Source: Saprospiraceae bacterium (lineage in GTDB: Bacteria > Bacteroidota > Bacteroidia > Chitinophagales > Saprospiraceae). From it: a stretch of DNA of 64,000 bases. The stretch's first letter is position 1. Each line of letters opens with the position of its first letter. The notes beneath the pieces are model-generated. The model did not search any database. It was given only the letters and a program-made list of their open reading frames with translations, and had not been told where the DNA came from. The position numbers and the translations under genes were made by a program. Shown piece by piece: positions 24,296-33,000 of the stretch. The stretch covers positions 310,001 through 374,000 of the forward strand of contig JADJVK010000002.1 in assembly GCA_016710625.1 (NCBI GenBank), written 5' to 3'.

Positions 24296-26281
24296 ATGAA
24301 TCAGTCTGATATAGCAAAGAAGTTGTGGCAACCTACCCTTGAAATAATCAATGATGCGAATATTTCAGATTATCAAAGTTGGCTTGGCGAACATTATCAT
24401 CTTTTTTTTGATGATTATAAAAGCCTCCATCAATGGTCAGTCGAAAATATTGAATTGTTTTGGGAAACCATCTATAAATATTTTGGGGTTATCGGACATG
24501 CTCCTTATCAGTCAGTTACGAATAATTTAATTATGCCAAAAACCAATTGGTTCGAAGGTGCAACCTTAAATTATGCGGAACATATTTTTAGAGCTTACAA
24601 AGAACATCAAAATGCAATTCTTTTTCAATCTGAAAGACAACAACTTACATCAATTTCTTGGAAAACGCTTTATAGTGAAGTGGCTTCATTACAGTTTTTT
24701 TTGAAGTCAGCTGGTGTGAAAAAAGGAGATAGAATAGCTGCTTATATTCCAAATATTCCTGAAGCCTCTGTGGCACTTTTTGCTTCTATGAGTATTGGAG
24801 CAATTTGGTCGAGTTGCTCTCCAGACTTTGGCTCAGATAGTGTTGTGGATCGTTTTGCACAGATTGAACCCAAAATTTTAATCGCTGTAGATGGATATAG
24901 TTATGGTGGTAAACCATTTGATAAGGTTTCTGTCGTAAAAGAGATTTGTGAAAAATTACCTACTGTCGAATTAGTGATTTTTATTCCCTATTTGAATGAA
25001 GATGCACAATTGGAAATAGAAAATAAAGACGTTGTTTTATGGCAAGATGTAATTAGTGAAGAAAATAACCAAATTATATTCGAGCCACTTCCCTTTAGCC
25101 ATCCTATTTGGATTTTGTATTCATCGGGCACTACTGGAAAACCGAAGGCAATTACCCATTCTCATGGTGGTGTACTTTTGGAGCATTACAAATATTTAGC
25201 TTTTCATAATGATGTAAAACCAGACGAAATCTTTTTTTGGTTCACCACTACTGGTTGGATGATGTGGAATTTTTTACATGCAAGTATGCTAATGGGTTCA
25301 ACAATCGTCTTATATGAAGGTAGTCCTGGCTATCCAAATATGAATGTGTTATGGGAACTTGCTGAAAATGCCAAGATTAATCATTTTGGCACCAGTGCAC
25401 CTTATTTAATGGCTTGCAAAAAAGCAAATGTGCAACCTAATAAATTGGATCTGAGTAATTTGCGATCTATTGGCTCTACTGGTTCACCTTTGACAACTGA
25501 AGGATTTGATTATGTATATGAACAGATCAAAAGTGATGTTTGGTTGAGTTCTATGAGTGGAGGTTCGGATGTCTGTACTGCTTTTGTAGGTGGAAATCCA
25601 CTTTTGCCAGTCTATGAAGGGGAGATTCAGTGTGTTACACTTGGTTGTAGCTTGGAAGCTTGGAATGACAATAATCAAAAACTTTTGGATGAAGTGGGTG
25701 AAATGGTTATTACTAAGCCGATGCCATCTATGCCAATCTATTTTTGGAACGACCCAGATGGGACAAAATATTTCAATAGTTATTTCGATTATTTTGAAGG
25801 TGTTTGGAGGCATGGAGATTGGGTGAAAATTACAAATAGAGACTCTTTGATTATATCTGGAAGATCTGATGCAACGCTAAATCGTCAAGGTGTTCGAATC
25901 GGTACAGCCGAAATTTATAGTGCTTTAGATAAATTAGAACAAATAAAAGATAGTTTGATTGTCAATATTGAGAAATCGGATGGGTCTGATTTCATGCCAT
26001 TATTTGTGATGATGCAACCAACTTTTAGTTTAACTGATGATTTAAAGCAAACAATCAATAAAATCCTAAAATCTACCTATTCTCCAAGGCATGTTCCTGA
26101 TGAAATAATTGTTGTAAATGATATTCCATTTACGATTAGTGGTAAAAAAATGGAAACTGCTGTAAAGAAAATTTTAATGGGTAGCACAATTGAAAAAGCG
26201 GCAACTTTAGGTTCTATGAGAAATCCAGAAAGTTTAGAGGAGTATGTGAAAATCAAAAATAAGAGAGATTCTAATAAATAA
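24296..26281 (+). CDS. Acetoacetate-CoA ligase
   Basis: About 661 aa, an adenylate-forming enzyme that activates acetoacetate to acetoacetyl-CoA with ATP. It shows the ACAS_N region (NWFEGATLNYAEHIF), phosphate-binding YSSGTTGKPKAITH, the acetoacetate-CoA ligase-type FFWFTTTGWMMWN and SMSGGSDVCTAFVGG, HGDWVKI, SGRSDATLNRQGVRIG, and the catalytic Lys region FTISGKKMETAVKK. Length fits the family. This supports ketone-body or polyhydroxybutyrate/leucine catabolite use. ATG 24296 was chosen because it follows the -7 element at a normal distance. Confidence 0.9.
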   Translation: MNQSDIAKKLWQPTLEIINDANISDYQSWLGEHYHLFFDDYKSLHQWSVENIELFWETIYKYFGVIGHAPYQSVTNNLIMPKTNWFEGATLNYAEHIFRAYKEHQNAILFQSERQQLTSISWKTLYSEVASLQFFLKSAGVKKGDRIAAYIPNIPEASVALFASMSIGAIWSSCSPDFGSDSVVDRFAQIEPKILIAVDGYSYGGKPFDKVSVVKEICEKLPTVELVIFIPYLNEDAQLEIENKDVVLWQDVISEENNQIIFEPLPFSHPIWILYSSGTTGKPKAITHSHGGVLLEHYKYLAFHNDVKPDEIFFWFTTTGWMMWNFLHASMLMGSTIVLYEGSPGYPNMNVLWELAENAKINHFGTSAPYLMACKKANVQPNKLDLSNLRSIGSTGSPLTTEGFDYVYEQIKSDVWLSSMSGGSDVCTAFVGGNPLLPVYEGEIQCVTLGCSLEAWNDNNQKLLDEVGEMVITKPMPSMPIYFWNDPDGTKYFNSYFDYFEGVWRHGDWVKITNRDSLIISGRSDATLNRQGVRIGTAEIYSALDKLEQIKDSLIVNIEKSDGSDFMPLFVMMQPTFSLTDDLKQTINKILKSTYSPRHVPDEIIVVNDIPFTISGKKMETAVKKILMGSTIEKAATLGSMRNPESLEEYVKIKNKRDSNK

Positions 26282-26326
26282 AGCAATATTAATTCCTTAT
26301 CTTACTTTCTAAAATATTTTAATATT

Positions 26327-26995
26327 ATGAGAAATGATTTTGTTTGGTTTTCAATAATTTCTACACTCATTGTTTGTGGGTTAGGATATTTTTTTTCCCC
26401 ATTTTTATGGTTATTTATTATTCTTGTACCTATTTTATTATTAGGATATTATGATATGTTCCAAACAAAACATTCTATTCGTAGAGTTTTCCCAATTCTG
26501 GGTAGGGTAAGATATTGGATGGAATGGCTTAGACCTAAAATATATCAATATTTTGTAGAGTCTGATATTGATGGCCGCCCATTTGCTCGAACAGACAGAA
26601 ATATTATCTATCAAAGAGCTAAAAAAGAAACTGACACCACTCCATTTGGTACACAGTTAAATGTTTATGAGGAAGGTTATGAATGGATGAATCATTCAAT
26701 TGCTGCCAAAAATTTTGATGATCTTAATAATGACCCTCGAATTATAATTGGTGGAAAAGATTGCAAACAGCCATATAATGCTAGTAGATATAATATTTCG
26801 GCTATGTCGTTTGGTTCCTTGAGCCAAAATGCAATTAGAGCAATGAATGCAGGTGCAAAAATTGGAAATTTTGCCCATAATACTGGTGAAGGAGGGGTGA
26901 GTTCCTATCATTTACAAGAAGGTGGAGATTTGATTTATCAAATTGGTACTGGTTATTTTGGATGTAGAGCTGAGGATGGAAATTTTTTCGGTTGA
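26327..26995 (+). CDS. FMN-binding glutamate synthase family protein, N-terminal part
   Basis: First part of a roughly 537-aa protein of the GltB2-like FMN-binding family. Two membrane segments (residues about 5-45) are followed by RVFPILGRVRYWMEWLRP, DGRPFARTDRN and the start of the FMN barrel (YNISAMSFGSLS, HNTGEGGVSSYH). The frame stops in GNFFG because the T6 run at 26984-26989 is one base too long. Removing one T gives GNFSVDKFKITVSSPNIK, which continues until a second indel before 27032. The family lacks the glutaminase domain of full GltB; in Bacteroidota its reaction is not firmly established. Confidence 0.82.
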   Translation: MRNDFVWFSIISTLIVCGLGYFFSPFLWLFIILVPILLLGYYDMFQTKHSIRRVFPILGRVRYWMEWLRPKIYQYFVESDIDGRPFARTDRNIIYQRAKKETDTTPFGTQLNVYEEGYEWMNHSIAAKNFDDLNNDPRIIIGGKDCKQPYNASRYNISAMSFGSLSQNAIRAMNAGAKIGNFAHNTGEGGVSSYHLQEGGDLIYQIGTGYFGCRAEDGNFFG

Positions 26996-27031
26996 TAAAT
27001 TTAAAATTACTGTTAGTAGTCCAAATATAAA

Positions 27032-27940
27032 ATGGTAGAGCTTAAGCTATCTCAAGGTGCAAAACCAGGCCATGGTGGAATTCTACCTGCTAAAAAAAAT
27101 ACACCTGAAATTGCTGCAATTCGTGGTGTCCCTGCTGGTACTGATGTTTTGTCTCCACCATACCACAAAGCCTTTAATAATCCTATTGGTTTGTGTCACC
27201 TCATAAAAACTTTAAGAGATGCTTCAGGAGGAAAACCCATAGGTTTCAAATTATGTATTGGTCATAAATCCGAATTTCTAGCCATTTGTAAAGCAATGAT
27301 AGAAACCAAAATCTACCCAGATTTTATTACAATTGATGGGGGAGAAGGTGGGACTGGAGCAGCACCATTAGAGTTTTCAAATTCGGTGGGTATGCCCATG
27401 AAAGAAGCATTAGCCTTTGCTCATGATGCTTTAGTCGGTTTTGGGCTAAGAAACGAAATTAGAATTTTAGTTGCAGGAAAAATAGTTACAGGTTACCACA
27501 TTTTTAGAGCAATTGGCTTAGGAGCTGATGCCTGTTATTCTGCAAGAGCAATGATGATGGCTGTTGGATGCATCCATGCTTTAGAGTGTAATACAAACCG
27601 TTGTCCAACTGGTGTAGCAACGCAGGATCCTGAGCTAGTTAAAGGATTAGTAATTGAAGACAAAAAAGATAGAGTTGCTTCCTTCCAAAAGCAAACCTTA
27701 CATTCTTTTGTTGAATTATTAGGAGCCGCTGGATTGGATGACCCAAGTCAAATCAAACGTTCCATGATAAATAGAAGAGTTAGTGTAAGTGTAAGTAAAA
27801 GGTTTGACGAAATTTTCCCATATTTAAGAAATGGGTGTTTGCTGAATGAAGCTACTATCCCTGGAAGTTGGAAAGTTTATATGGATGAAGCAAATAAAGA
27901 CTCATTCGCCAAGTCATTTAATGATTTGATTTTAAATTAA
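27032..27940 (+). CDS. FMN-binding glutamate synthase family protein, C-terminal part
   Basis: Rest of the FMN-barrel domain, in the same frame as the N-terminal part. The intervening 40 bases are read in another frame, so two indels compensate: an extra T near 26989 and a missing A in the A4 run at 27028-27031. Motifs are KLSQGAKPGHGG, GVPAGTDVLSPPYH, ITIDGGEGGTGAAP, LGADACYSARAMM and the Fe-S cluster Cys set in CNTNRCPTGVATQ. The ATG at 27032 is an internal Met (IKMVELKLSQG). A real pseudogene would not be expected to keep both flanks intact. Confidence 0.82.
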   Translation: MVELKLSQGAKPGHGGILPAKKNTPEIAAIRGVPAGTDVLSPPYHKAFNNPIGLCHLIKTLRDASGGKPIGFKLCIGHKSEFLAICKAMIETKIYPDFITIDGGEGGTGAAPLEFSNSVGMPMKEALAFAHDALVGFGLRNEIRILVAGKIVTGYHIFRAIGLGADACYSARAMMMAVGCIHALECNTNRCPTGVATQDPELVKGLVIEDKKDRVASFQKQTLHSFVELLGAAGLDDPSQIKRSMINRRVSVSVSKRFDEIFPYLRNGCLLNEATIPGSWKVYMDEANKDSFAKSFNDLILN

Positions 27941-27961
27941 GGTTTTAGAATTTAAAATATT

Positions 27962-28723
27962 ATGAAATATTTTTATATTATTCTTCTTATATTTATAATT
28001 ATTGGAGGTTTTGCTTTTCAAAATAAGGATACTAACAAACATATGAGTTTAGAAAATCAATCATTTGCTATTATTGAGTTATTCACCTCTCAAGGTTGTT
28101 CAAGTTGCCCAGTAGCAGATGAGCTTTTAGCTAAAACTATTGATAATCATAAAGATAATAACAAACTGATTGCAATTTCATACCATGTGGATTATTGGAA
28201 TAGGTTAGGTTGGAAAGATTTATTGAGTAAAAAAGAGTTTTCTGACCGACAAAGAGCTTATGGAAATATCATGAATTTAAACTCAATTTATACTCCGCAA
28301 ATGATAGTAAATGGGGAAAAAGAATTTATTGGTTCAAATGAAAATGATCTAAAATATGCTTTAAGAGATACTAAAAAGTCTAAGGAAAAAGTTACTTTCA
28401 AAAATCTATCAGCTACTATAAATGGTAGAAATGTTACTACAGAATTTCAATTAAATGGTGATTATCAAGACTGCAAAGTAAATATAGTGCTAATTTCTAA
28501 AAAGGAAACAACGGAGATTTTTGCTGGCGAAAACAAAGGTAAAACCTTGACCTATAGAAATGTAGTTAGGTATATGCATTCATTAAATGCAGAAGAATCT
28601 GGAAAAATAACTTTCAACACTAATATTGATCTCAATTTATTAAAAGAAAACTTTTTTATAGTTGCATTTGTTCAAGATATTAACACTATGAAAATAATTG
28701 GTGCTAATACATTTGCTTTTTAA
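27962..28723 (+). CDS. DUF1223 thioredoxin-like secreted protein
   Basis: A 253-aa protein with an N-terminal hydrophobic signal or anchor (YFYIILLIFIIIGG). The mature part has the DUF1223 core: VIELFTSQGCSSCPVADELL, with a CxxC redox motif on a thioredoxin-like fold, then ISYHVDYWNRLGWKD and YTPQMIVNGEKEFIGS. The function is not known, but the CxxC suggests periplasmic thiol chemistry. It lies nine bases before the msrB-msrA gene, which fits a shared role in extracytoplasmic redox repair. Confidence 0.8.
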   Translation: MKYFYIILLIFIIIGGFAFQNKDTNKHMSLENQSFAIIELFTSQGCSSCPVADELLAKTIDNHKDNNKLIAISYHVDYWNRLGWKDLLSKKEFSDRQRAYGNIMNLNSIYTPQMIVNGEKEFIGSNENDLKYALRDTKKSKEKVTFKNLSATINGRNVTTEFQLNGDYQDCKVNIVLISKKETTEIFAGENKGKTLTYRNVVRYMHSLNAEESGKITFNTNIDLNLLKENFFIVAFVQDINTMKIIGANTFAF

Positions 28724-28732
28724 TACTCTATT

Positions 28733-29104
28733 ATGAATAAAATATTTTTTTCTATAATTCTGATTCAAGTGTTTTCTGCTTGTGGTCAACCCAACAATTC
28801 TAAACAAAATTCTCAGCTAAACATTACTAAAATGGTTAATTTTGCTGAATCTATTGATACCACATGGTCATCCAAAATAGTGAAAACCAACGAGGAATGG
28901 AAGAAAATTCTATCTGATAAACAATACTTTATAACTCGTCAACAAGGCACAGAAAGACCATTTTCAAGTGAATTTAATGAGAATCATGATGATGGAGTAT
29001 TTGTATGTGTTTGTTGTAATAACCCTTTGTTTAGTTCTAGTGCAAAATTTAATTCAGGTACAGGCTGGCCCAGTTTTATGCTCCTTTTTATTCCAGAAGC
29101 CTAG
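28733..29104 (+). CDS. msrB: MsrB-MsrA methionine sulfoxide reductase, N-terminal part (MsrB)
   Basis: N-terminal part of an exported MsrB-MsrA fusion. A lipoprotein-like signal ends in VFSACG. MsrB follows, with EWKKILSDKQYFITRQQGTERPFSSEFN, the first zinc Cys pair CVCC, and FNSGTGWPSF. The frame breaks in the T4 run at 29074-29077; one added T restores FYAPFYSRSLEVATDNSHG into the next fragment. MsrB reduces Met-R-sulfoxide. The same lipoprotein layout is common in Bacteroidota for repairing oxidised envelope proteins. Confidence 0.85.
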   Translation: MNKIFFSIILIQVFSACGQPNNSKQNSQLNITKMVNFAESIDTTWSSKIVKTNEEWKKILSDKQYFITRQQGTERPFSSEFNENHDDGVFVCVCCNNPLFSSSAKFNSGTGWPSFMLLFIPEA

Positions 29105-29805
29105 AGGTTGCAACTGATAATTCTCATGGGATGATTCGTGATGCTCTTACTTGTAGAAGATGTGATGCTCATCTAGGTCATGTTTTCAATGATGGTCCCG
29201 AGCCAACAGGATTGAGATATTGTATTGATGGGGATGCACTTAGATTTGTAAAATCTTTAGATAATACTAAATTAAAAACTGCAACATTTGCTGGTGGATG
29301 TTTTTGGTGTGAAGAAGGTGTGTTTGAAAGCATCATAGGAGTAGGAGATGTAATTTCTGGATATTCTGGAGGTGATGAAAAAAATCCGACCTACGAACAA
29401 GTTGGTTCAGGCACCACAGGACATGCAGAGTCATTTGAATTTACTTATGATCCAAAGGTTGTGTCGTATGAAGATTTATTAAAAGTTTATGTTGCTTCGA
29501 TTGATCCTTTACAAGTAAATGGACAAGGTCCCGATCATGGAAAACAATACCGTTCTATTATTTTTTATAGAGATAACACAGAAAAAAAGGTAGCTGAAGA
29601 CTATATTGAATCATTGAATAAATCTGGAAAGTATTCAAAACCAATTGCAATAGAAGTTGTTCCTTTCGTGAAATTCTGGAAAGCTGAGGATTATCATCAA
29701 GATTATATAAAGAATCACCCAGAAAATCCATATGTGATTCATGAATCAATTCCACGTTTAAAAAGGACCAAACAAAAAGCCTCTGAATTTTTCAAACAAG
29801 ATTAA
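29078..29805 (+). CDS. msrA: MsrB-MsrA, C-terminal part (end of MsrB plus MsrA)
   Basis: Continues MsrB with the second zinc pair CRRC, HLGHVFNDGPEPTGLRYC and its catalytic Cys, then MsrA from about base 29278 with AGGCFWCEEGVFESI (catalytic Cys), GYSGGDEKNPTYEQV, GHAESFEFTYDP and VNGQGPDHGKQYRS. MsrA reduces Met-S-sulfoxide, so the fusion handles both isomers. The first in-frame ATG (29131) is an internal Met within NSHGMIRDA, not a true start. The gene is followed by a tandem hairpin repeat array. Confidence 0.87.
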
Positions 29806-29867
29806 TTCATTCTTTATGCCTTTAAGAGATAATATCTATAATTCTAAAAGTAAAGAACAAATAAAAA

Positions 29868-30320
29868 TCTAAGTGTCATAGTAAGAAATATACTTTTTAT
29901 GTCTCGCAAAGTCACAAAGAAGCAAAAGGAAAAGTACCAAATTGAAAGTTAAAAATCTTTGCGACTTAGCGTCTTAGCGAGAAATATACTTTTTAAGTCT
30001 CGCAAAGTCGCAGAGACGCAAAGGGAAGAAAAAAAATCTTTGCGACTTAGCGTCTTAGCAAGAAATATACTTTTTAAGTCTTGCAAAGTCTCAGAGACGC
30101 AAAGGGAAGAAAAAAAATCTTTGCGACTTAGCGTCTTAGCGAGAAAATATACTTTTCAAGTCTCGCAAAGTCGCAGAGACGCATAGGGAAGATAAAAAAT
30201 CTTTGATTCTTATCGTCTTAGCGAGAAAATGTACTTTTTTAAGTCTTGCAAAGTCTCAGAGATGCAAAGGAAAAGAACTAACTCGAAAGTTAAAAATCTT
30301 TGCGTCTTAGCTAGAAAATA
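29868..30320. repeat. Tandem array of ~81-bp palindromic repeats
   Basis: About five to six copies of a unit starting near 29868, 29956, 30037, 30118, 30200 and 30297 (periods 88, 81, 81, 82 and 97; the first and last are partial). Each full unit has a left arm beginning CTTTGCGACTTAGCGTCTTA and a right arm ending GTCGCAGAGACGCAAAG around an AT-rich loop; the 26-base arms pair at about 21 positions. Each unit can therefore fold into a hairpin on either strand. The array lies between the convergent msrB-msrA and peroxidase genes. It is not a CRISPR array because the spacers are part of the repeat. Confidence 0.85.
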
Positions 30321-30326
30321 AGATTA

Positions 30327-31116
30327 TTAATTACAACCCATATCTTCTTTTGATTTTTGGTCATTATTAGGAAAACACATTTTAGAGATAACAGTTTCAG
30401 GAACATATCTTTTCAAGTTTGGATCCCTTAAACCAGTTCTCAAGAAAGTAGTTAAGTCAGATTTTTCTTGTTTTGTCATACCAAGTGGACGTAAAAAATT
30501 AGATATTTGGCTTGCAGGAACATTATAATTTTCCTGTATCCCATTATTGAAATAATCTACAACATCTTCTAAAGTTTGTTTGCTACTTCCATGAAAATAT
30601 GGACCACTATCTCCTAAATTATATAATTGAGGTACTCTGAATTTATACATATCTTCAGCTTTTCCAGTAAAACCACCTCTACCTAAATTCCTTCTATCTT
30701 TAACAGATGTTTTCAACCCTCCATTTTCATAAAGATCTTTTAGTCCTAATGCAGCAAATTGCATAGATCCTAAATTTTGTTGGTTATGGCAACTTTTGCA
30801 ATTTAATTTTCCAAAAAATAGCAGTGCACCTCTTTTTTCTTCATCCGTCATTGCCGTTTTATCCCCTTTTAGCCATTTTTGAAATGGAGCCTCACTAGTT
30901 ACTATAGATCTTAGGTATGCACTGATTGCAAAACTTGCACCTTTCCTACTATATCTTTCTTCTTCGCTCATATTTGGAAATGCTTCGTCAAAAAGTTGTT
31001 TATAACCATTTTCTGTAATATTCTTTTTGTCAAAAAACATTCTATGAGTTTTCAACCCTTCAATATTTTGTCCCTCCAATGCTCCTAACCTATGAGCATT
31101 TATTGCAGTTCCTGGG
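30327..31116 (-). CDS. Di-haem cytochrome c peroxidase, C-terminal part
   Basis: Second part of a MauG/CcpA-type di-haem peroxidase. It begins FDPGTAINAHRLGALEGQNIEG after the frame repair and contains the second haem site NCKSCHNQ, followed by YKFRVPQLYNLGDSGPYFHGSS and the C-terminal FLRPLGMTKQEKSDLTTFLRTGLRDPNL. The whole protein is about 435 aa, a normal family length. It reduces hydrogen peroxide outside the cytoplasm using electrons from small cytochromes. An internal ATG at 31079 is not the start. Confidence 0.85.
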
Positions 31117-31656
31117 TCAAAAACTACCCCACATATTTTCTGTGCCTACATTTATATCATCAGAGCCAAACGAGCCATTCCACATCGTATTGGTAACATA
31201 GGCAACATTTAGCACAGCTAATGGTCTAGCACCCTGAGCATCAATACTGTCTTCTGGATATGAAGGCAATTTTACCCTTTTTTCACCCTGTAGTCCAAAC
31301 CCATATGCTCCATCAGCAATTCCTTGAACCCTAGATGGTCTGAATCCAGCATCTGGTACATGGCAACTAGAACAAGTAAATGTATTCTTCCCAACTGCAA
31401 ATTTAGATTCATTTGCAAAAGCTGGCTCAAAAAAAAGTAATTTTCCTAACTTGATTTTTGCTTCGGTAAGTGGATTGATATAAGATTGTGGAATTTGAGA
31501 AATATCCGCCCCAGTTGGCAACAAATAATTTCCTTTATCACCTATAGCAGTTGAAAGTGCATCATTCAAATCTATAGTTGTATTTCCATTATTTTCTTTA
31601 GTACAAGCAAATAAAATTGCTACTAAAATAGCAAAGACAAAAAAAACTCTAAACAT
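31117..31656 (-). CDS. Di-haem cytochrome c peroxidase, N-terminal part
   Basis: N-terminal part with a lipoprotein signal (ILVAILFACTKEN) and the first c-type haem site, TFTCSSCHVPDAGFRP, preceded by KIKLGKLLFFEP as is usual for these peroxidases. The frame ends shortly after NVGTENMW; removing one base, most simply from the CCCC run at 31127-31130, joins it to the C-terminal part. Transcribed towards msrB-msrA, so the two oxidative-stress functions converge on the repeat array. Confidence 0.85.
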   Translation of the reverse strand: MFRVFFVFAILVAILFACTKENNGNTTIDLNDALSTAIGDKGNYLLPTGADISQIPQSYINPLTEAKIKLGKLLFFEPAFANESKFAVGKNTFTCSSCHVPDAGFRPSRVQGIADGAYGFGLQGEKRVKLPSYPEDSIDAQGARPLAVLNVAYVTNTMWNGSFGSDDINVGTENMWGSF

Positions 31657-32796
31657 GGGTATAATAATTTGTAATACTTAATAGATGAAAACTTATTTAT
31701 CACCTTTTCTAGGAATAAAAATAGAATGCAAAAATAATATAAAAAGTTGAATATAGGTGTTTTAGAAAATAATATTTTATGGTATATTAGATATTTAATA
31801 AGAATTTTTTAAAATTTATATTGTTATGAATTTTTTTGTAAAATATTTAATATATGCTATTGCAAATTTTTTATTAATTCAATAGATTTTTATATTTATA
31901 TAACAATACACATTTATGATGTTTTTGAATTAATTTAATTATAAAAGTTTTAATCTGTAGTTGATAGTTTATTTATCTCTAATATTAATATTTGTGTATT
32001 TAAATATTTTCGAAAAATATGAAATATATATACTTAATAATCAGCGTTATGCAAAGTTTACATATTGAAATAAAATTTATTTGATTTTTTTTTAATAAAT
32101 TATTTGCATGTCTTATTTTCATTTTATATCTTTGCACTAAGTTTATATCAAAAACCATATTCTAATTTATATTCATTTCCAATTTTAGTTTATAATTATT
32201 CCAATTTATAATTTATATTTTTTCCAATTGTTTTCCCGACAGCCTTTTTGTTTTTGGTTTTCACCATAAAATTTTAATTTACGAATTTTACGTAGCAACA
32301 TACTGCTAAACATTCCTTTAACCAGATTATAGTCTATAATTAATTGATTTGGACATATTTACACATAGTGATTTCTTGCTATTCAGTCCTCTCTATTATA
32401 TTAGCTCTAATTTGGTTTAATTTTTTGGTTTAATACTCATTGTATTGACCTGACTTTTTAATTTGAAAAATTAAACTAAATGATAATAAATTTGACTAAA
32501 CACTTACAAAATTCAATCAATTTGAATTTTATATTAAAATCTACAGACTGTCAGCTTATGACATTGTCTGTTATTTTATTATTGTTTGTCATATACTTAT
32601 CTCCTTTAGTTTCAAATAGTTTAATAGTTTTTTGTTTGAATATTGTTCTAAACTGTATTTGTTTCATGATATATAATAGGTGTCATTACAGTTTAGTCAA
32701 CCTTGATTCATCATAATATTTATTTATAGCTAATTTATGATAATTCCAAGTTGAAACTTATTTGAAAATTGAACTTTTTTTACAAATTATTATCTC
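31657..32796. other. 1.1-kb AT-rich region, probable long leader of the giant gene
   Basis: No credible gene. The clearest signal is a promoter at 32103-32134. After it comes about 660 bases up to the ATG at 32797, with small AT-rich hairpins such as ATTATAGTCTATAAT (about 32325-32339) and TTTAATTT/AAATTAAA (about 32457-32475), and a direct repeat of TTTTGGTTTAAT near 32412-32432. A 78-codon open frame at 32480-32716 is hydrophobic with no homology that I recognise and is probably chance. Confidence 0.5.
32103..32134 (+). promoter_or_regulatory. Full Bacteroidota-type promoter (-33 and -7)
   Basis: TTTG at 32103-32106 is followed after 20 bases by TATCTTTG (32127-32134) and CA, matching the Bacteroidota consensus TTTG-N19-20-TAnnTTTG. 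It is the best complete promoter seen in the window. The next gene downstream is the giant T9SS protein at 32797, giving a predicted leader of about 655 bases. Confidence 0.6.
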
Positions 32797-33000
32797 ATGA
32801 TTAATAGAACCTTTACTAGAAATTTTAACACAACTTATCTTAACAATCTTTTTGGTTCCGAAGTTAGTTCAAGAACCAAATCGTCGTTTTTGTATATTGG
32901 TTGTTTGTTATTTTGCTTTTATGCAAATATTAATGTTGGATTTTCACAGGATTGCCCAAGTGCCCCTACTATTTCAGCTATGGTTTTTTCTCCTCCATGA
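32797..33000 (+). CDS. Giant protein piece 1: signal peptide
   Basis: ATG 32797 opens a signal peptide (FLYIGCLLFCFYANINVGFSQ region, cleavage after SQ) followed by DCPSAPTISAMVFSPP. The frame then meets TGA at 32998; removing one base near 32998 continues as DPCANENHSIINV in the next piece. This identifies the true N-terminus of the giant gene, which is otherwise lost if only the long downstream frame is annotated. Confidence 0.75.
   Translation: MINRTFTRNFNTTYLNNLFGSEVSSRTKSSFLYIGCLLFCFYANINVGFSQDCPSAPTISAMVFSPP

Noticed and set aside
24257..24331. Extended N-terminus of the nucleotidase
   Set aside because: It would read through both divergent promoters into the ligase gene; the lipoprotein signal starts at ATG 24256.
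29959..30186. Open frame encoding three near-identical copies of a basic peptide
   Set aside because: It is the translation of the tandem hairpin array; the period of 81 is divisible by three, which keeps the frame open by chance.
29868..30320. Possible CRISPR array
   Set aside because: The whole 81-bp unit repeats, including the would-be spacer, and each unit is a long palindrome; no cas genes are nearby.
26984..31130. True pseudogenes (glutamate synthase, MsrB-MsrA, peroxidase)
   Set aside because: All active-site motifs are kept on both sides of each break and the breaks are mostly single homopolymer bases, so sequence error is the better explanation.
32480..32716. 78-codon hydrophobic open frame in the leader of the giant gene
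   Set aside because: No signal of conservation, AT-rich chance frame, no promoter or start context of its own; kept as part of the leader.
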